Assembly (NCBI RefSeq): GCF_009769735.1
Contig: NZ_WSRO01000002.1
Coordinates: forward strand, 5,406,001 to 5,470,000
From: Streptomyces sp. BA2
GTDB lineage: Bacteria > Actinomycetota > Actinomycetes > Streptomycetales > Streptomycetaceae
Reading direction: 5' to 3'
Length of the DNA stretch: 64,000 bases
Both the position numbers and the translations under genes were made by a program. Numbering within the stretch: position 1 is the first letter of the stretch; each line of letters starts with the position of its first letter. The notes below the pieces were generated by a model. It was given only the letters and a program-made list of their open reading frames with translations. It was not told the origin of the DNA and did not search any database. Below are positions 49,400-57,852 of the stretch, piece by piece.

Positions 49400-49431
49400 G
49401 CCGCCCGGCGTCGGCTGAGCCGCCCGGCGTC
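49394..49431. repeat. 19-bp perfect tandem duplication spanning a stop codon
   Basis: GGCTGAGCCGCCCGGCGTC occurs at 49394-49412 and 49413-49431. The first copy includes the TGA of the zinc-ribbon gene. The unit is not a multiple of three but lies past the stop, so the protein is unchanged. Confidence 0.95.
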
Positions 49432-49437
49432 CCGGCC

Positions 49438-49776
49438 CTACAGCACGGCGCCGACCTCGCTCTCCGGCTCGTCCAGCTCTCGCCGCAGCCCGCCGTCCGG
49501 AGGCCCCGGGCGGCGCGGCTCGCGTACGCCCGCGCCGCCCTCGCCCTCGCTCGGGCCGAGTTCGAACCAGACGGTGACGACGGCGCCGCGCGGGATCCAC
49601 GTGCCGGGGAGTGGGTACTGCCGGACCACGTGATCGAGGACGACCAGGTGGAAGTCGGGGCGGTCCGGCGCCGCGAGCAGCACGCCGTGCTTCGCCGCCG
49701 ACTCGCGCGCGTCCACGGCCATGAGACCGATCAGCCGCGGTACGAGCACTTCGTCTGTCCTGGGCGCGTTCGCCAC
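49438..49776 (-). CDS. PASTA-domain protein
   Basis: This 112-residue soluble protein starts best at GTG 49776, eight bases after a G-run ribosome site; a GTG at 49785 abuts that run. Residues about 8-70 (VPRLIGLMAVDARESAAKHG, then VVRQYPLPGTWIPRGAVVTVWFE) form one PASTA domain, a fold that binds peptidoglycan or muropeptides in kinases and penicillin-binding proteins. There is no signal peptide or membrane segment, so the usual extracellular role is not evident. The C-terminus is a charged Gly/Pro-rich tail. Confidence 0.8.
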   Translation of the reverse strand: MANAPRTDEVLVPRLIGLMAVDARESAAKHGVLLAAPDRPDFHLVVLDHVVRQYPLPGTWIPRGAVVTVWFELGPSEGEGGAGVREPRRPGPPDGGLRRELDEPESEVGAVL

Positions 49777-49814
49777 GGATGTCACCCCCCCCAGCAGTAC
49801 CGGAAGGGTAAGTG

Positions 49815-49840
49815 CCCCGAAGGGGCGCGGGGAACTGTGC
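49815..49840. repeat. Fragment of streptomycete dispersed repeat
   Basis: CCCCGAAGGGGCGCGGGG-AACTGTGCGC shares the GGGGCGCGGGG core with 45720-45830 and lies between the GNAT and PASTA genes. Confidence 0.5.
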
Positions 49841-49862
49841 GCTCAGCCCAAATGGCGCCGCG

Positions 49863-50402
49863 TCAGAGGACGAGACCGAAGCGATGCGCCTGCCGCGGAC
49901 CCTCCGGAAGCGGACCCCCCGGAAGCGAATACGTCTCCTCGAGCCGCATCCCCAGCCGCCGCGTCACAGCCACCGACCGCTCATTACGAACGTCCACCAT
50001 CGCCACCACGTCCGGTATGCCCGCCGCGCGCACCCGCTCCAGGGTGGCCCGCGCCGCGGCCGTCGCGTACCCCTTACCCCAAGCGGCGCGCCCCAGCCGC
50101 CAGCCGATCTCGATCTTGCCCTGGGGCCCCCAGTCACGCGGCCAGGGCTGCGCGCCGACAAAGCCGAGCGGCTCGCCCTCGGCGTCGAGCAACGTCCAGA
50201 GGCAGAAGCCGAGTTCGGCGTCGTGTCTGCGCTGCCGGGCGGTGAGCTCCTCGTACACGGAGAGCTCGGCCGGCGCGCCGCCGTGGAACTCCATGACGTC
50301 CGGGTCGTCGAAGAGGCGGTGCCAGACGAAGGCGTCCTCGTGGGTCGGAACGCGCAGGTGTACGGCGGGCAGGGTCTCGGTCGGCAGTGCCTGCTTTGTC
50401 AC
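49863..50402 (-). CDS. GNAT-family acetyltransferase
   Basis: This 179-residue protein starts at GTG 50402 after AAGGG. It has the RimJ/RimL-type GNAT layout: LRVPTHEDAFVWHRLFDDPD, PLGFVGAQPW, the acetyl-CoA loop WRLGRAAWGKGYATAAARATL (R/Q-x-x-G-x-G/A-like), and MVDVRNERSVAVTRRLGMRLEE. It would move an acetyl group from acetyl-CoA to an amine such as a protein N-terminus or small molecule. The substrate cannot be told. It diverges from the geranylgeranyl reductase gene. Confidence 0.88.
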   Translation of the reverse strand: MTKQALPTETLPAVHLRVPTHEDAFVWHRLFDDPDVMEFHGGAPAELSVYEELTARQRRHDAELGFCLWTLLDAEGEPLGFVGAQPWPRDWGPQGKIEIGWRLGRAAWGKGYATAAARATLERVRAAGIPDVVAMVDVRNERSVAVTRRLGMRLEETYSLPGGPLPEGPRQAHRFGLVL

Positions 50403-50499
50403 GGGTGGCCCTTCGGCTTACGGATCAGTACCGCTGCATAGACTGCCCATATCCCGTGCCCGCCGGCACACAGATTTCGAGCCTTGGGGAGAACCCGCC

Positions 50500-51789
50500 G
50501 TGACTGAGGCCAAGGCCCTCACCGAACACACCGCTGATGTGATCGTCGTCGGGGCCGGGCCAGCCGGTTCCACGACCGCCTACTACCTGGCGAAGGCCGG
50601 ACTCGACGTACTCCTCCTGGAGAAGACCGCGTTCCCAAGGGAAAAGGTCTGCGGCGACGGCCTGACGCCGCGCGCCACCAAACAGCTCGTGTCCATGGGG
50701 ATCGACATCTCCGAGGAGGCGGGCTGGCTGCGGAACAAGGGCCTGCGCATCATCGGGGGCGGCGTCCGGCTCCAGCTCGATTGGCCGGAACTTGCCGCCT
50801 ACCCGAACTACGGCCTGGTCCGTAAGCGCGACGACTTCGACGAGCAGCTCGCGAACCAGGCCCAGAAGGCGGGCGCCCGCCTGCACCAGCGCTGCAACGT
50901 CGGCGCCCCGATCGTCGACGACCGCACGGGCCGCATCACCGGCGTGCACGCCAAGCTCGGCGAGGAGAAGACCCCGGTCACCTTCCACGCCCCGCTGGTG
51001 GTCGCCGCCGACGGCAACTCGACGCGGCTCTCCCTCGCGATGGGTCTGCACCGCCGCGACGACCGCCCGATGGGCGTCGCGGTCCGTACGTACTTCACGT
51101 CGCCGCGCCACGACGACGACTACCTGGAGTCCTGGCTGGAGCTGTGGGACCGCCGGGGCGCCGAGGACCGGCTCCTGCCCGGATACGGCTGGGTGTTCGG
51201 CATGGGCGACGGCACGTCGAACGTGGGGCTCGGCATCCTCGACTCCTCCTCGGCCTACAAGGAGCTGGACTGGCGCGAGGTGTTGAAGGCCTGGTGCGCC
51301 TCGATGCCGGAGGAGTGGGGCTACACCCCGGACAACATGACGATGCCGATCCGCGGTGCCGCCCTGCCCATGGCCTTCAACCGCCAGCCGCACTACACCA
51401 AGGGCCTGCTCCTGGTGGGCGACGCGGGCGGCATGGTGAACCCCTTCAACGGCGAGGGCATCGCGTACGCCATGGAGTCAGGGCAGATCGCGGCGGACGT
51501 CATCGTCCAGGCGCACGCCCGCGCCACCCCCGTCCAGCGCGAACTCGCCCTCCAGCGCTACCCGAAGGTCCTCAAGGACACCTACGGCGGCTACTACACG
51601 CTGGGCCGCGCCTTCGTGAAGCTCATCGGCAACCCGAAGGTCATGAAGATCGCCACGCAGCGCGGCCTTACGCACCCGATGCTGATGCGCTTCACCCTGA
51701 AGATGCTGGCCAACCTCACCGACCCGACGGGCGGCGACGCGATGGACCGCATCATCAACGGCTTGAGCAAGGTGGCGCCGAAGGCGTGA
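50500..51789 (+). CDS. Geranylgeranyl reductase family protein (MenJ-like menaquinone reductase)
   Basis: This 429-residue flavoprotein starts at GTG 50500 after GGGGAG. The FAD-binding motif is VIVVGAGPAGSTTAYYL (GxGxxG), followed by FPREKVCGDGLTPRATKQL, typical of geranylgeranyl reductases. Further conserved parts are VVAADGNSTRLSLAMG and LLLVGDAGGMVNPFNGEGI. In actinobacteria such enzymes (MenJ) saturate one isoprene unit of menaquinone. The location between the menG-type methyltransferase and nuo fits that role. Substrate assignment is by context. Confidence 0.88.
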   Translation: MTEAKALTEHTADVIVVGAGPAGSTTAYYLAKAGLDVLLLEKTAFPREKVCGDGLTPRATKQLVSMGIDISEEAGWLRNKGLRIIGGGVRLQLDWPELAAYPNYGLVRKRDDFDEQLANQAQKAGARLHQRCNVGAPIVDDRTGRITGVHAKLGEEKTPVTFHAPLVVAADGNSTRLSLAMGLHRRDDRPMGVAVRTYFTSPRHDDDYLESWLELWDRRGAEDRLLPGYGWVFGMGDGTSNVGLGILDSSSAYKELDWREVLKAWCASMPEEWGYTPDNMTMPIRGAALPMAFNRQPHYTKGLLLVGDAGGMVNPFNGEGIAYAMESGQIAADVIVQAHARATPVQRELALQRYPKVLKDTYGGYYTLGRAFVKLIGNPKVMKIATQRGLTHPMLMRFTLKMLANLTDPTGGDAMDRIINGLSKVAPKA

Positions 51790-51838
51790 GGGTCTGTGGG
51801 CGTGCCCGTCTGCAGGCGCGGGGCTCTGTCCGATTTGC
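51790..51838. repeat. Fragment of streptomycete dispersed repeat
   Basis: GCAGGCGCGGGGCTCTGTCC and GATTTGCCC resemble 45738-45762, just after the reductase stop. Confidence 0.45.
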
Positions 51839-51870
51839 CCTTACCCCGTGGGTAGTACGAGGGTGGTCGC

Positions 51871-52197
51871 ATGATTTTTATTGCCGTCAAGTTCACCGTC
51901 CGCCCCGAGTACGCCGACAGCTGGCTGGAGCGGACCGCCGAGTTCACCCGGGCCACGCGCGCGGAGGAGGGCAACCTCTTCTACGACTGGTCCCGCAGCG
52001 TCGACGACCCCAACCAGTACGTCCTCCTTGAGGGCTTCGCCTCGCAGGAGGCGGGCGCCGTGCACGTTGGCTCCGAGCACTTCAAGGCGGCCATGGAGAC
52101 GATGTCCGAGGCGATCGCCTCGACTCCCGAGATCATCCACACCGAGATCCCGGGCAACAGCTGGTCCGAGATGGGCGAGCTCTCCCCGAAGAGCTGA
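51871..52197 (+). CDS. Antibiotic biosynthesis monooxygenase (ABM) domain protein
   Basis: This 108-residue protein starts at ATG 51871. It shows the ABM ferredoxin-like pattern: IFIAVKFTVRPEYADSWLER, TRATRAEEGNLFYDWSRSVD, YVLLEGFASQEAGAVHVGSE and HFKAAMETMSEAI with the conserved His. Members are small cofactor-free oxygenases or quinone-acting enzymes such as YgiN. A quinol-related role would fit the neighbourhood but is only inferred. A strong terminator follows. Confidence 0.88.
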   Translation: MIFIAVKFTVRPEYADSWLERTAEFTRATRAEEGNLFYDWSRSVDDPNQYVLLEGFASQEAGAVHVGSEHFKAAMETMSEAIASTPEIIHTEIPGNSWSEMGELSPKS

Positions 52198-52216
52198 GCC
52201 TTCACCAGAAGCGCAC

Positions 52217-52255
52217 AGAAGGGCCGGGAACCCCGCTGGGGTTCCCGGCCCTTCT
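52217..52255. terminator. Strong bidirectional terminator
   Basis: AGAAGGGCCGGGAACCCC (52217-52234) pairs perfectly over 18 bp with 52238-52255 around a GCT loop, between the convergent ABM and NlpC/P60 genes. Confidence 0.95.
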
Positions 52256-52283
52256 CTGTGGCTGTGTGTGGCTGTGAGGGCCC

Positions 52284-53099
52284 TTAGAGGACGCGCACGG
52301 CGCCGTCGGCCGGGTAACCCGACAGATCCTGGATGACAACGCCCTTGCTGGGGTTGGCGGCGTCGAGGTACTGGCCATTACCGATGTAGACACCCACGTG
52401 GTACGCGGAGCCCGCGCCACCCCAGTAAAGGATGTCGCCCACCTGGACGCTGTCGAGCGAGACCGGCGTACCGGAGACCGACTGGTCCTGCGAGACGCGC
52501 GGAAGGTCCACGCCCGCCTGCTTGAACGCGGCCTGGACGAGGCTGGAGCAGTCCCAGGCGTTGGGTCCTGAGGCACCCATGACGTACGCGTCGCCGAGCT
52601 GGGCCTTGAGGAAGCTGATGACCGACCCGACGCTGCCGCTGGCCGGGGCGGCCACATCGGCGGACGAGGCGCTGGAGCCGCCGGCGGCGCTGAGCGTCGT
52701 GCGCTCGGCGGAACGCGAGGCGCGCTCCTCCTCCGCCTTCTTCTTGGCGGCGGCCTCGGCCTTCGCCTTGGCCTCCGCCTTCTTCTCGGCGGCGGCCTGG
52801 TCTTCCTTGGCCTGCTTGGCGGCCTTCACGGCGGCCGCGTCCTGCTCGGCACGGAGCTCGTAGCTGTCGGCGGTCTGCTGCGTGACTTCAGCGGACTGCG
52901 CGATCTGCGTGGAGAGGTCCGCGGTGAGCGTGGGCATTTCGATGGTCTCGGTCACCGGCTCGGCGGCGTTCGCCGTGCCAGCGGCCGCGGCCACTGCCAG
53001 GGTGCTGAGGACGCCACCGGCAACTCCGGCGCGCAGGGCCATCTTCGAGGCGCTACGACGGGGCTTCCGGTGGCTGGGTATGTGAGCGGTGTGGGACAT
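52284..53099 (-). CDS. Secreted NlpC/P60 peptidoglycan hydrolase
   Basis: This 271-residue protein starts at ATG 53099. The signal peptide (ALRAGVAGGVLSTLAVAAAA, cut near TANA-AEP) is followed by a long Ala/Lys/Glu coiled coil (about 80-130) and the C-terminal NlpC/P60 domain. The catalytic residues are Cys184 (AWDCSSLVQAAF) and His234 (AYHVGVYIG), with a third polar residue near Asn249. Such enzymes cut the gamma-D-Glu to diamino acid bond in wall stem peptides. It is transcribed away from nuo, and its long upstream region may hold a TGTG/CACA regulatory site. Confidence 0.92.
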   Translation of the reverse strand: MSHTAHIPSHRKPRRSASKMALRAGVAGGVLSTLAVAAAAGTANAAEPVTETIEMPTLTADLSTQIAQSAEVTQQTADSYELRAEQDAAAVKAAKQAKEDQAAAEKKAEAKAKAEAAAKKKAEEERASRSAERTTLSAAGGSSASSADVAAPASGSVGSVISFLKAQLGDAYVMGASGPNAWDCSSLVQAAFKQAGVDLPRVSQDQSVSGTPVSLDSVQVGDILYWGGAGSAYHVGVYIGNGQYLDAANPSKGVVIQDLSGYPADGAVRVL

Positions 53100-53233
53100 G
53101 AGAACAACCGCTATCAGGGAGTCAGGGTTCCCATCAAGAAACGTGGGCTGCGCCACAGTTGCTCGCGACGGCCGCGAATCCCGGGCGTGTCACTTCTTAT
53201 TGACGCCGTAACGGGCAATGCGGACAACGGTGA

Positions 53234-53251
53234 TCACGCCTGTGATCATGG
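53234..53251. promoter_or_regulatory. TGATCAC/GTGATCA inverted repeat
   Basis: TGATCAC and GTGATCA flank GCCT in the leader of the NlpC/P60 gene, a perfect 7-bp palindrome suited to a dimeric regulator. The regulator is unknown. Confidence 0.45.
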
Positions 53252-53337
53252 GTTTTCCGTGATACGCCCGAATTGCCCGTGGTCTACCACCGGTTGAGCC
53301 GGTTGGCCAAGCCCGGTTTCTCTGCCGCACATTGGTG

Positions 53338-53353
53338 TGTGGCGCAGGTCACA
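53338..53353. promoter_or_regulatory. Crp-like palindrome upstream of the NlpC/P60 gene
   Basis: TGTGGCGCAGGTCACA matches the streptomycete Crp pattern GTG-N6-GNCAC and lies about 240 bases upstream of the hydrolase start. It shares GCAGGTCACA with the reverse of the nuo leader site. Confidence 0.45.
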
Positions 53354-53873
53354 GGTGTAGCCCCAGGGGATCTCTCCGAGATCCCGCCGAGACCTTCCTG
53401 AGATCTCCCGAAGAATTCAGGGGTGTTGCCCGTATGGGGGATCGGTGACGGATCGACGGCGAATCGACGGTGGATCGACGACGGGCCGGTGTGGGAGGGG
53501 TGCCGATTCACCCTCATGCCGCCTTCGCGTGGATGTCGCCCCGGCTGCTCGTGAGATGCCGCTCCGGCCGCTCGTGAATCGGTGCACGCGTCCGCGGTTG
53601 TCCACTCGCGTCCACACCGCTCCCGCCAAAGTGTGAATGAGCCGCCAGTATCAAGCCAGCGTGTCCAGCGCCAATTTGCTTACTGCGGGCGACGCTTGAT
53701 AGGGCGACCCCCTCCCGACCAGCGGTAACTCGCTGAGATGTCACCTCTGGTGATCACTCAGGCGCTTCGCGTATGAAGATCACCGCTCATCCGACTTCAT
53801 GATCCTTCGTCAGGTGGTGGAGATCACAAAGCCGTTGTCGCACCCCGTGTCGCAGATCACAGACCGGCGGGCA

Positions 53874-53879
53874 TAAGAT
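53874..53879 (+). promoter_or_regulatory. Candidate -10 hexamer of the nuo operon
   Basis: TAAGAT lies about 113 bases before the nuoA start. No clear -35 is seen at 17-18 bases, so the match is partial. Confidence 0.35.
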
Positions 53880-53895
53880 GCGGGGCAGTTGGGCT

Positions 53896-53911
53896 TGTGA
53901 CCTGCTTCACA
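53896..53911. promoter_or_regulatory. TGTGA-N6-TCACA operator upstream of nuoA (Rex/Crp type)
   Basis: TGTGACCTGCTTCACA has perfect TGTGA/TCACA half-sites. It lies just downstream of the -10-like TAAGAT and would overlap the start of the nuo transcript. Rex, the NADH/NAD+ sensor, binds TGTGAA-type palindromes and is known to act on respiratory operons in Streptomyces. Crp-type proteins bind the same half-sites. Confidence 0.6.
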
Positions 53912-53991
53912 TGTAAGCGATCTTCGTGAGGGCGGGTCCCCGGTCCAATGCAACCGCCAACAGTCAGTGCCGACTGAGAGGAGCGAGGAGC

Positions 53992-54351
53992 GTGAACGCC
54001 TATGCGCCCATCCTCGTGCTGGGAGCCCTCGGGGCAGGCTTTGCGATCTTCTCCGTGGTCATGGCCACGCTTATCGGTCCAAAGCGGTACAACCGCGCCA
54101 AGCTCGAGGCGTATGAGTGCGGTATCGAGCCGACGCCGACTCCGGCCGGCGGCGGGCGATTCCCGATCAAGTACTACCTGACGGCGATGCTCTTCATCGT
54201 CTTCGACATCGAGATCGTCTTCCTTTACCCCTGGGCCGTCACCTTCGACGCCCTGGGGATTTTCGGGCTCGTGGAGATGCTGCTCTTCGTGCTCACCGTC
54301 TTCGTCGCGTACGCGTACGTATGGCGGCGCGGCGGCCTGGAATGGGACTAA
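53992..54351 (+). CDS. nuoA: NADH-quinone oxidoreductase subunit A
   Basis: This 119-residue protein starts at GTG 53992 after GAGGAGCGAGGAGC. It has three membrane segments and the NuoA signature loop KLEAYECGIEPTPTP followed by FPIKYYLTAMLFIVFDIEIVFLYPWA. It forms part of the membrane arm of complex I near the quinone site. It is first in the nuo operon, 21 bases ahead of nuoB. Confidence 0.95.
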   Translation: MNAYAPILVLGALGAGFAIFSVVMATLIGPKRYNRAKLEAYECGIEPTPTPAGGGRFPIKYYLTAMLFIVFDIEIVFLYPWAVTFDALGIFGLVEMLLFVLTVFVAYAYVWRRGGLEWD

Positions 54352-54372
54352 AGGTCTGAGGGGCCAAAGAGC

Positions 54373-54927
54373 ATGGGACTCGAAGAGAAACTGCCGAGCG
54401 GTTTTCTGCTGACCACCGTCGAACAAGCCGCGGGCTGGGTGCGCAAGTCATCCGTCTTCCCCGCGACCTTCGGCCTCGCGTGCTGCGCCATCGAGATGAT
54501 GACGACGGGGGCCGGGCGTTACGACCTGGCCCGCTTCGGCATGGAGGTCTTCCGCGGTTCACCGCGGCAGGCCGACCTGATGATCGTGGCCGGGCGTGTG
54601 AGCCAGAAGATGGCGCCGGTCCTGCGGCAGGTCTATGACCAGATGCCCAACCCCAAGTGGGTCATTTCCATGGGGGTTTGCGCTTCATCCGGCGGGATGT
54701 TCAACAATTACGCGATTGTGCAGGGTGTGGATCACATTGTCCCTGTTGACATCTATTTGCCCGGCTGTCCGCCGCGGCCCGAGATGCTGATGGACGCCAT
54801 CCTCAAGCTCCACCAGAAGATCCAGGGCGGAAAGCTCGGGGTCAACGCCGAGGAAGCGGCCCGCGAGGCGGAGGAAGCGGCCCTCAAGGCGCTCCCCACC
54901 ATCGAGATGAAGGGGCTGCTGCGGTGA
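54373..54927 (+). CDS. nuoB: NADH-quinone oxidoreductase subunit B
   Basis: This 184-residue protein carries the four ligands of the N2 [4Fe-4S] cluster: Cys37 and Cys38 ([10 protein letters not shown]), Cys103 ([11 protein letters not shown]) and Cys132 (PGCPPRPE). It passes electrons to menaquinone at the junction of the peripheral and membrane arms. Codons from about 97 to 130 use A/T third positions much more than the rest of the operon. The stop overlaps the nuoC GTG. Confidence 0.96.
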   Translation: MGLEEKLPSGFLLTTVEQAAGWVRKSSVFPATFGLACCAIEMMTTGAGRYDLARFGMEVFRGSPRQADLMIVAGRVSQKMAPVLRQVYDQMPNPKWVISMGVCASSGGMFNNYAIVQGVDHIVPVDIYLPGCPPRPEMLMDAILKLHQKIQGGKLGVNAEEAAREAEEAALKALPTIEMKGLLR

Positions 54928-55670
54928 GCGACGCGCACGACGAGCACCGAAACGGGAACGCGAACGGGAGCGCGAACGGCAACGGCGTTCCCGCCCCCCG
55001 CGACGAGGCAGGCAAGGTCATCGGCGTCCGCAAGGGCATGTTCGGCGCCAGCAACGGCGGCGACACGTCCGGTTACGGCGGGCTCGTTCGGACGGTCACC
55101 CTGCCGGGCGCCTCCGCGCGCCCGTACGGCGGCTGGTTCGACGAAGTCGCGGACGAGCTGGAGGGGGCCCTGGAAGAGCAGGGGCTGCTGCCGGAGAACG
55201 CGATCGAGAAGACGGTCGTCGACCGTGACGAGCTCACCTTCCACATCGCGCGCGAGCACCTCGTGCGGGTCGCCCAGACCCTGCGCGACGACCCGGCCCT
55301 GCGCTTCGAGCTCTGCACGGGCGTCTCGGGGGTGCACTTCCTGGAGGACAAGGGCCGCGAGCTGCACGCCGTCTACCACCTGCGCTCGATCACCCACAAC
55401 CGCCTGATCCGGCTCGAAGTCAGTGCCCCTGACGCCGATCCGCACGTCCCCTCGCTGGTCGCGGTCTATCCGACCAACGACTGGCACGAGCGCGAGACGT
55501 ACGACTTCTTCGGCCTGATCTTCGACGGTCACCCAGCCCTTACGCGGATCATGATGCCGGACGACTGGCAGGGCTTCCCGCAGCGCAAGGACTACCCCCT
55601 CGGCGGCATCCCCGTCGAGTACAAGGGCGCCCAGATCCCGGCTCCGGACCAGCGGAGGTCGTACAGCTGA
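54924..55670 (+). CDS. nuoC: NADH-quinone oxidoreductase subunit C
   Basis: This 248-residue protein starts at GTG 54924 in a GTGA overlap. An Asn/Gly/Ala-rich N-terminal extension ([12 protein letters not shown]) precedes the 30-kDa subunit domain, with [23 protein letters not shown] region ([16 protein letters not shown]) and the family signature [20 protein letters not shown]. It is a peripheral-arm subunit that joins NuoD. The extension is typical of streptomycete NuoC and probably disordered. Confidence 0.94.
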   Translation: MSDAHDEHRNGNANGSANGNGVPAPRDEAGKVIGVRKGMFGASNGGDTSGYGGLVRTVTLPGASARPYGGWFDEVADELEGALEEQGLLPENAIEKTVVDRDELTFHIAREHLVRVAQTLRDDPALRFELCTGVSGVHFLEDKGRELHAVYHLRSITHNRLIRLEVSAPDADPHVPSLVAVYPTNDWHERETYDFFGLIFDGHPALTRIMMPDDWQGFPQRKDYPLGGIPVEYKGAQIPAPDQRRSYS

Positions 55671-57004
55671 TGTCTGCCACTCAGGGAACTTCCCACGCTT
55701 CCGCCCGTGAGACGACCGAGGGGACTGTATATACAGTCACCGGCGGCGACTGGGACGAGGTCGTCCAGTCCGCGGCCAGGTCCGACGACGAGCGCATCAT
55801 CGTCAACATGGGTCCGCAGCACCCCTCCACCCACGGTGTGCTCCGGCTCATCCTGGAGATCGAGGGCGAGACCGTCTCCGAGGCCCGCTGCGGCATCGGC
55901 TATCTGCACACGGGCATCGAGAAGAACCTCGAATACCGCACGTGGACGCAGGGCACGACGTTCGTCACGCGCATGGACTATCTGACGCCGTTCTTCAACG
56001 AGGCGGCGTACTGCCTCGGGGTCGAGAAGCTCCTCGGCATCGAGGACCAGATCCCGGACCGCGCAACGATCATCCGCGTGCTCCTGATGGAGCTCAACCG
56101 GCTCTCCTCGCACCTGGTGTGCATCGCCACCGGCGGCATGGAGCTGGGCGCGACGACGATCATGATCTACGGCTTCCGTGATCGTGAACTCGTTCTCGAC
56201 ATCTTCGAGTTGATCACCGGGCTGCGCATGAACCACGCGTACATCCGGCCCGGCGGACTCGCCCAGGACCTGCCCCCGGGCGCGGTCGACCAGATCCGCG
56301 AGTTCGTGAAGAAGATGCGGAAGAACCTCGGCGAGTACGACAAGCTCGCCACCGGGAACCCCATCTTCAAGGCCCGCATGCAGGACGTCGGCTATCTCGA
56401 CCTCGCCGGCTGCATGGCACTCGGCGCCACGGGGCCCGTCCTGCGCTCGGCCGGTCTGCCGCACGACCTGCGCAAGTCGCAGCCCTACTGCGGCTACGAG
56501 AACTACGAGTTCGACGTGCCGACCGCCGACACCTGCGACTCCTACGGACGCTTCCTGATCCGCCTGGAGGAGATGCGCCAGTCGCTGCGCATCGTCGAGC
56601 AGTGCCTGGACCGCCTCGAACCGGGCCCGGTCATGGTCGCCGACAAGAAGATCGCCTGGCCCGCGCAACTGGCGCTCGGTCCGGACGGATTGGGCAACTC
56701 GCTCGATCACATCAAGAAGATCATGGGCACCTCCATGGAGGCCCTGATCCACCACTTCAAGCTGGTGACCGAGGGCTTCAGGGTCCCGGCCGGGCAGGCG
56801 TACACCGCGGTCGAGTCGCCCAAGGGCGAGCTCGGGGTGCATGTCGTGTCCGACGGCGGCACCCGCCCCTACCGGGTCCACTTCCGCGACCCGTCCTTCA
56901 CCAACCTGCAGGCCATGGCGGCGATGTGCGAGGGCGGCCAGGTCGCTGACGTCATCGTCGCCGTCGCGTCCATCGACCCCGTGATGGGAGGCGTCGACCG
57001 GTGA
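55670..57004 (+). CDS. nuoD: NADH-quinone oxidoreductase subunit D
   Basis: This 444-residue 49-kDa subunit starts at ATG 55670 in a TGATG overlap. Family stretches are [40 protein letters not shown], and [20 protein letters not shown] near the C-terminus ending [10 protein letters not shown]. It forms the quinone cavity with NuoB. The N-terminal 40 residues are a variable lead. Confidence 0.96.
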   Translation: MSATQGTSHASARETTEGTVYTVTGGDWDEVVQSAARSDDERIIVNMGPQHPSTHGVLRLILEIEGETVSEARCGIGYLHTGIEKNLEYRTWTQGTTFVTRMDYLTPFFNEAAYCLGVEKLLGIEDQIPDRATIIRVLLMELNRLSSHLVCIATGGMELGATTIMIYGFRDRELVLDIFELITGLRMNHAYIRPGGLAQDLPPGAVDQIREFVKKMRKNLGEYDKLATGNPIFKARMQDVGYLDLAGCMALGATGPVLRSAGLPHDLRKSQPYCGYENYEFDVPTADTCDSYGRFLIRLEEMRQSLRIVEQCLDRLEPGPVMVADKKIAWPAQLALGPDGLGNSLDHIKKIMGTSMEALIHHFKLVTEGFRVPAGQAYTAVESPKGELGVHVVSDGGTRPYRVHFRDPSFTNLQAMAAMCEGGQVADVIVAVASIDPVMGGVDR

Positions 57005-57852
57005 CCACCACCCCTTCCCAGCAGGGCGCGGGCGTCAGCCTCGGCATGCCCCAACTCCCCGCCCCCGACTACCCGGCCGACGTACGGGCCAGGCTCGACG
57101 CGGACGCCAAGGAGCTCATCTCCCGCTACCCGGACTCCCGGTCCGCACTGCTCCCGCTGCTGCACCTGGTGCAGTCGGAGGAGGGCCACGTCACGCGCAC
57201 GGGCATGGCCTTCTGCGCGCAGGCGCTCGGCCTGACCACCGCCGAGGTCACCGCGGTCGCGACCTTCTACACGATGTACCGACGCAAGCCCTCCGGTGAC
57301 TACCAAGTCGGTGTCTGTACGAACACGTTGTGCGCCGTCATGGGCGGCGACGCGATCTTCGAGTCGCTGCAGGAGCACCTGGGCGTCGGCAACGAAGGGA
57401 CCACGGAGGACGGCAAGGTCACGCTGGAGCACATCGAGTGCAACGCGGCCTGCGACTTCGCTCCCGTCGTGATGGTCAACTGGGAGTTCTTCGACAACCA
57501 GACTCCCGAGACCGCCAAGCGGCTCGTCGACGACCTGCGCGCGGGCGTGCAGGTCGAGCCGACCCGCGGCGCCCCCCTGTGCACGTACAAGGAGACGGCC
57601 CGGATCCTGGCGGGCTTCCCGGACGAGCGCGCGGGCGCCGTCGAGGCGAGCGGCGGCGCCGGCCCGGCCTCGCTGATCGGACTGCGCCTCGCCAAGGGCG
57701 AGTTGCCGCAGCCGAGGGTTGTCCACCCGCGGACGGGCGGTCCGCAGGACGAGGCACCTGCCGAGCACCTCAGCTCGCACGACGCACCGCAGGAGACCTC
57801 GGCATCCGACCCGGCCCACCCGGCCGGACCGACCGCCGAGGAGGGGGAGTGA
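57001..57852 (+). CDS. nuoE: NADH-quinone oxidoreductase subunit E
   Basis: This 283-residue protein starts at GTG 57001 in a GTGA overlap. The thioredoxin-like [2Fe-2S] domain binds the N1a cluster through Cys106, Cys111, Cys147 and Cys151 ([22 protein letters not shown]). Family members are usually near 160-200 residues; the extra 80 or so at the C-terminus are Ala/Gly/Pro-rich and probably disordered. The stop overlaps the nuoF ATG. Confidence 0.95.
   Translation: MTTTPSQQGAGVSLGMPQLPAPDYPADVRARLDADAKELISRYPDSRSALLPLLHLVQSEEGHVTRTGMAFCAQALGLTTAEVTAVATFYTMYRRKPSGDYQVGVCTNTLCAVMGGDAIFESLQEHLGVGNEGTTEDGKVTLEHIECNAACDFAPVVMVNWEFFDNQTPETAKRLVDDLRAGVQVEPTRGAPLCTYKETARILAGFPDERAGAVEASGGAGPASLIGLRLAKGELPQPRVVHPRTGGPQDEAPAEHLSSHDAPQETSASDPAHPAGPTAEEGE

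Larger units (their letters stand above)
53100..53991. other. Long divergent intergenic region between NlpC/P60 and nuo genes
   Basis: These 892 bases hold both promoters. Elements seen are palindromes at 53234-53251, 53338-53353 and 53896-53911, and repeated GATCAC words between 53745 and 53865. A TAAGAT -10-like hexamer lies at 53874-53879. The GC content falls around 53730-53860. Short open frames here lack domains and codon bias. A ydaO-type riboswitch was looked for upstream of the hydrolase and not recognised. Confidence 0.55.

Noticed and set aside
47087..49600. Minus-strand open frame of over 800 codons opposite the zinc-ribbon gene
   Set aside because: Arg/Gly-rich with no domain; the plus strand has a zinc ribbon, membrane segments and proper ribosome site.
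53100..53330. ydaO (cyclic di-AMP) riboswitch upstream of the NlpC/P60 gene
   Set aside because: Such riboswitches often precede wall hydrolase genes in Streptomyces, but I could not recognise the conserved core blocks. A covariance-model search would settle it.
53284..53744. Several short open frames between the NlpC/P60 and nuo genes
   Set aside because: Overlapping on both strands, no domain, atypical codons; the region is better explained as regulatory.
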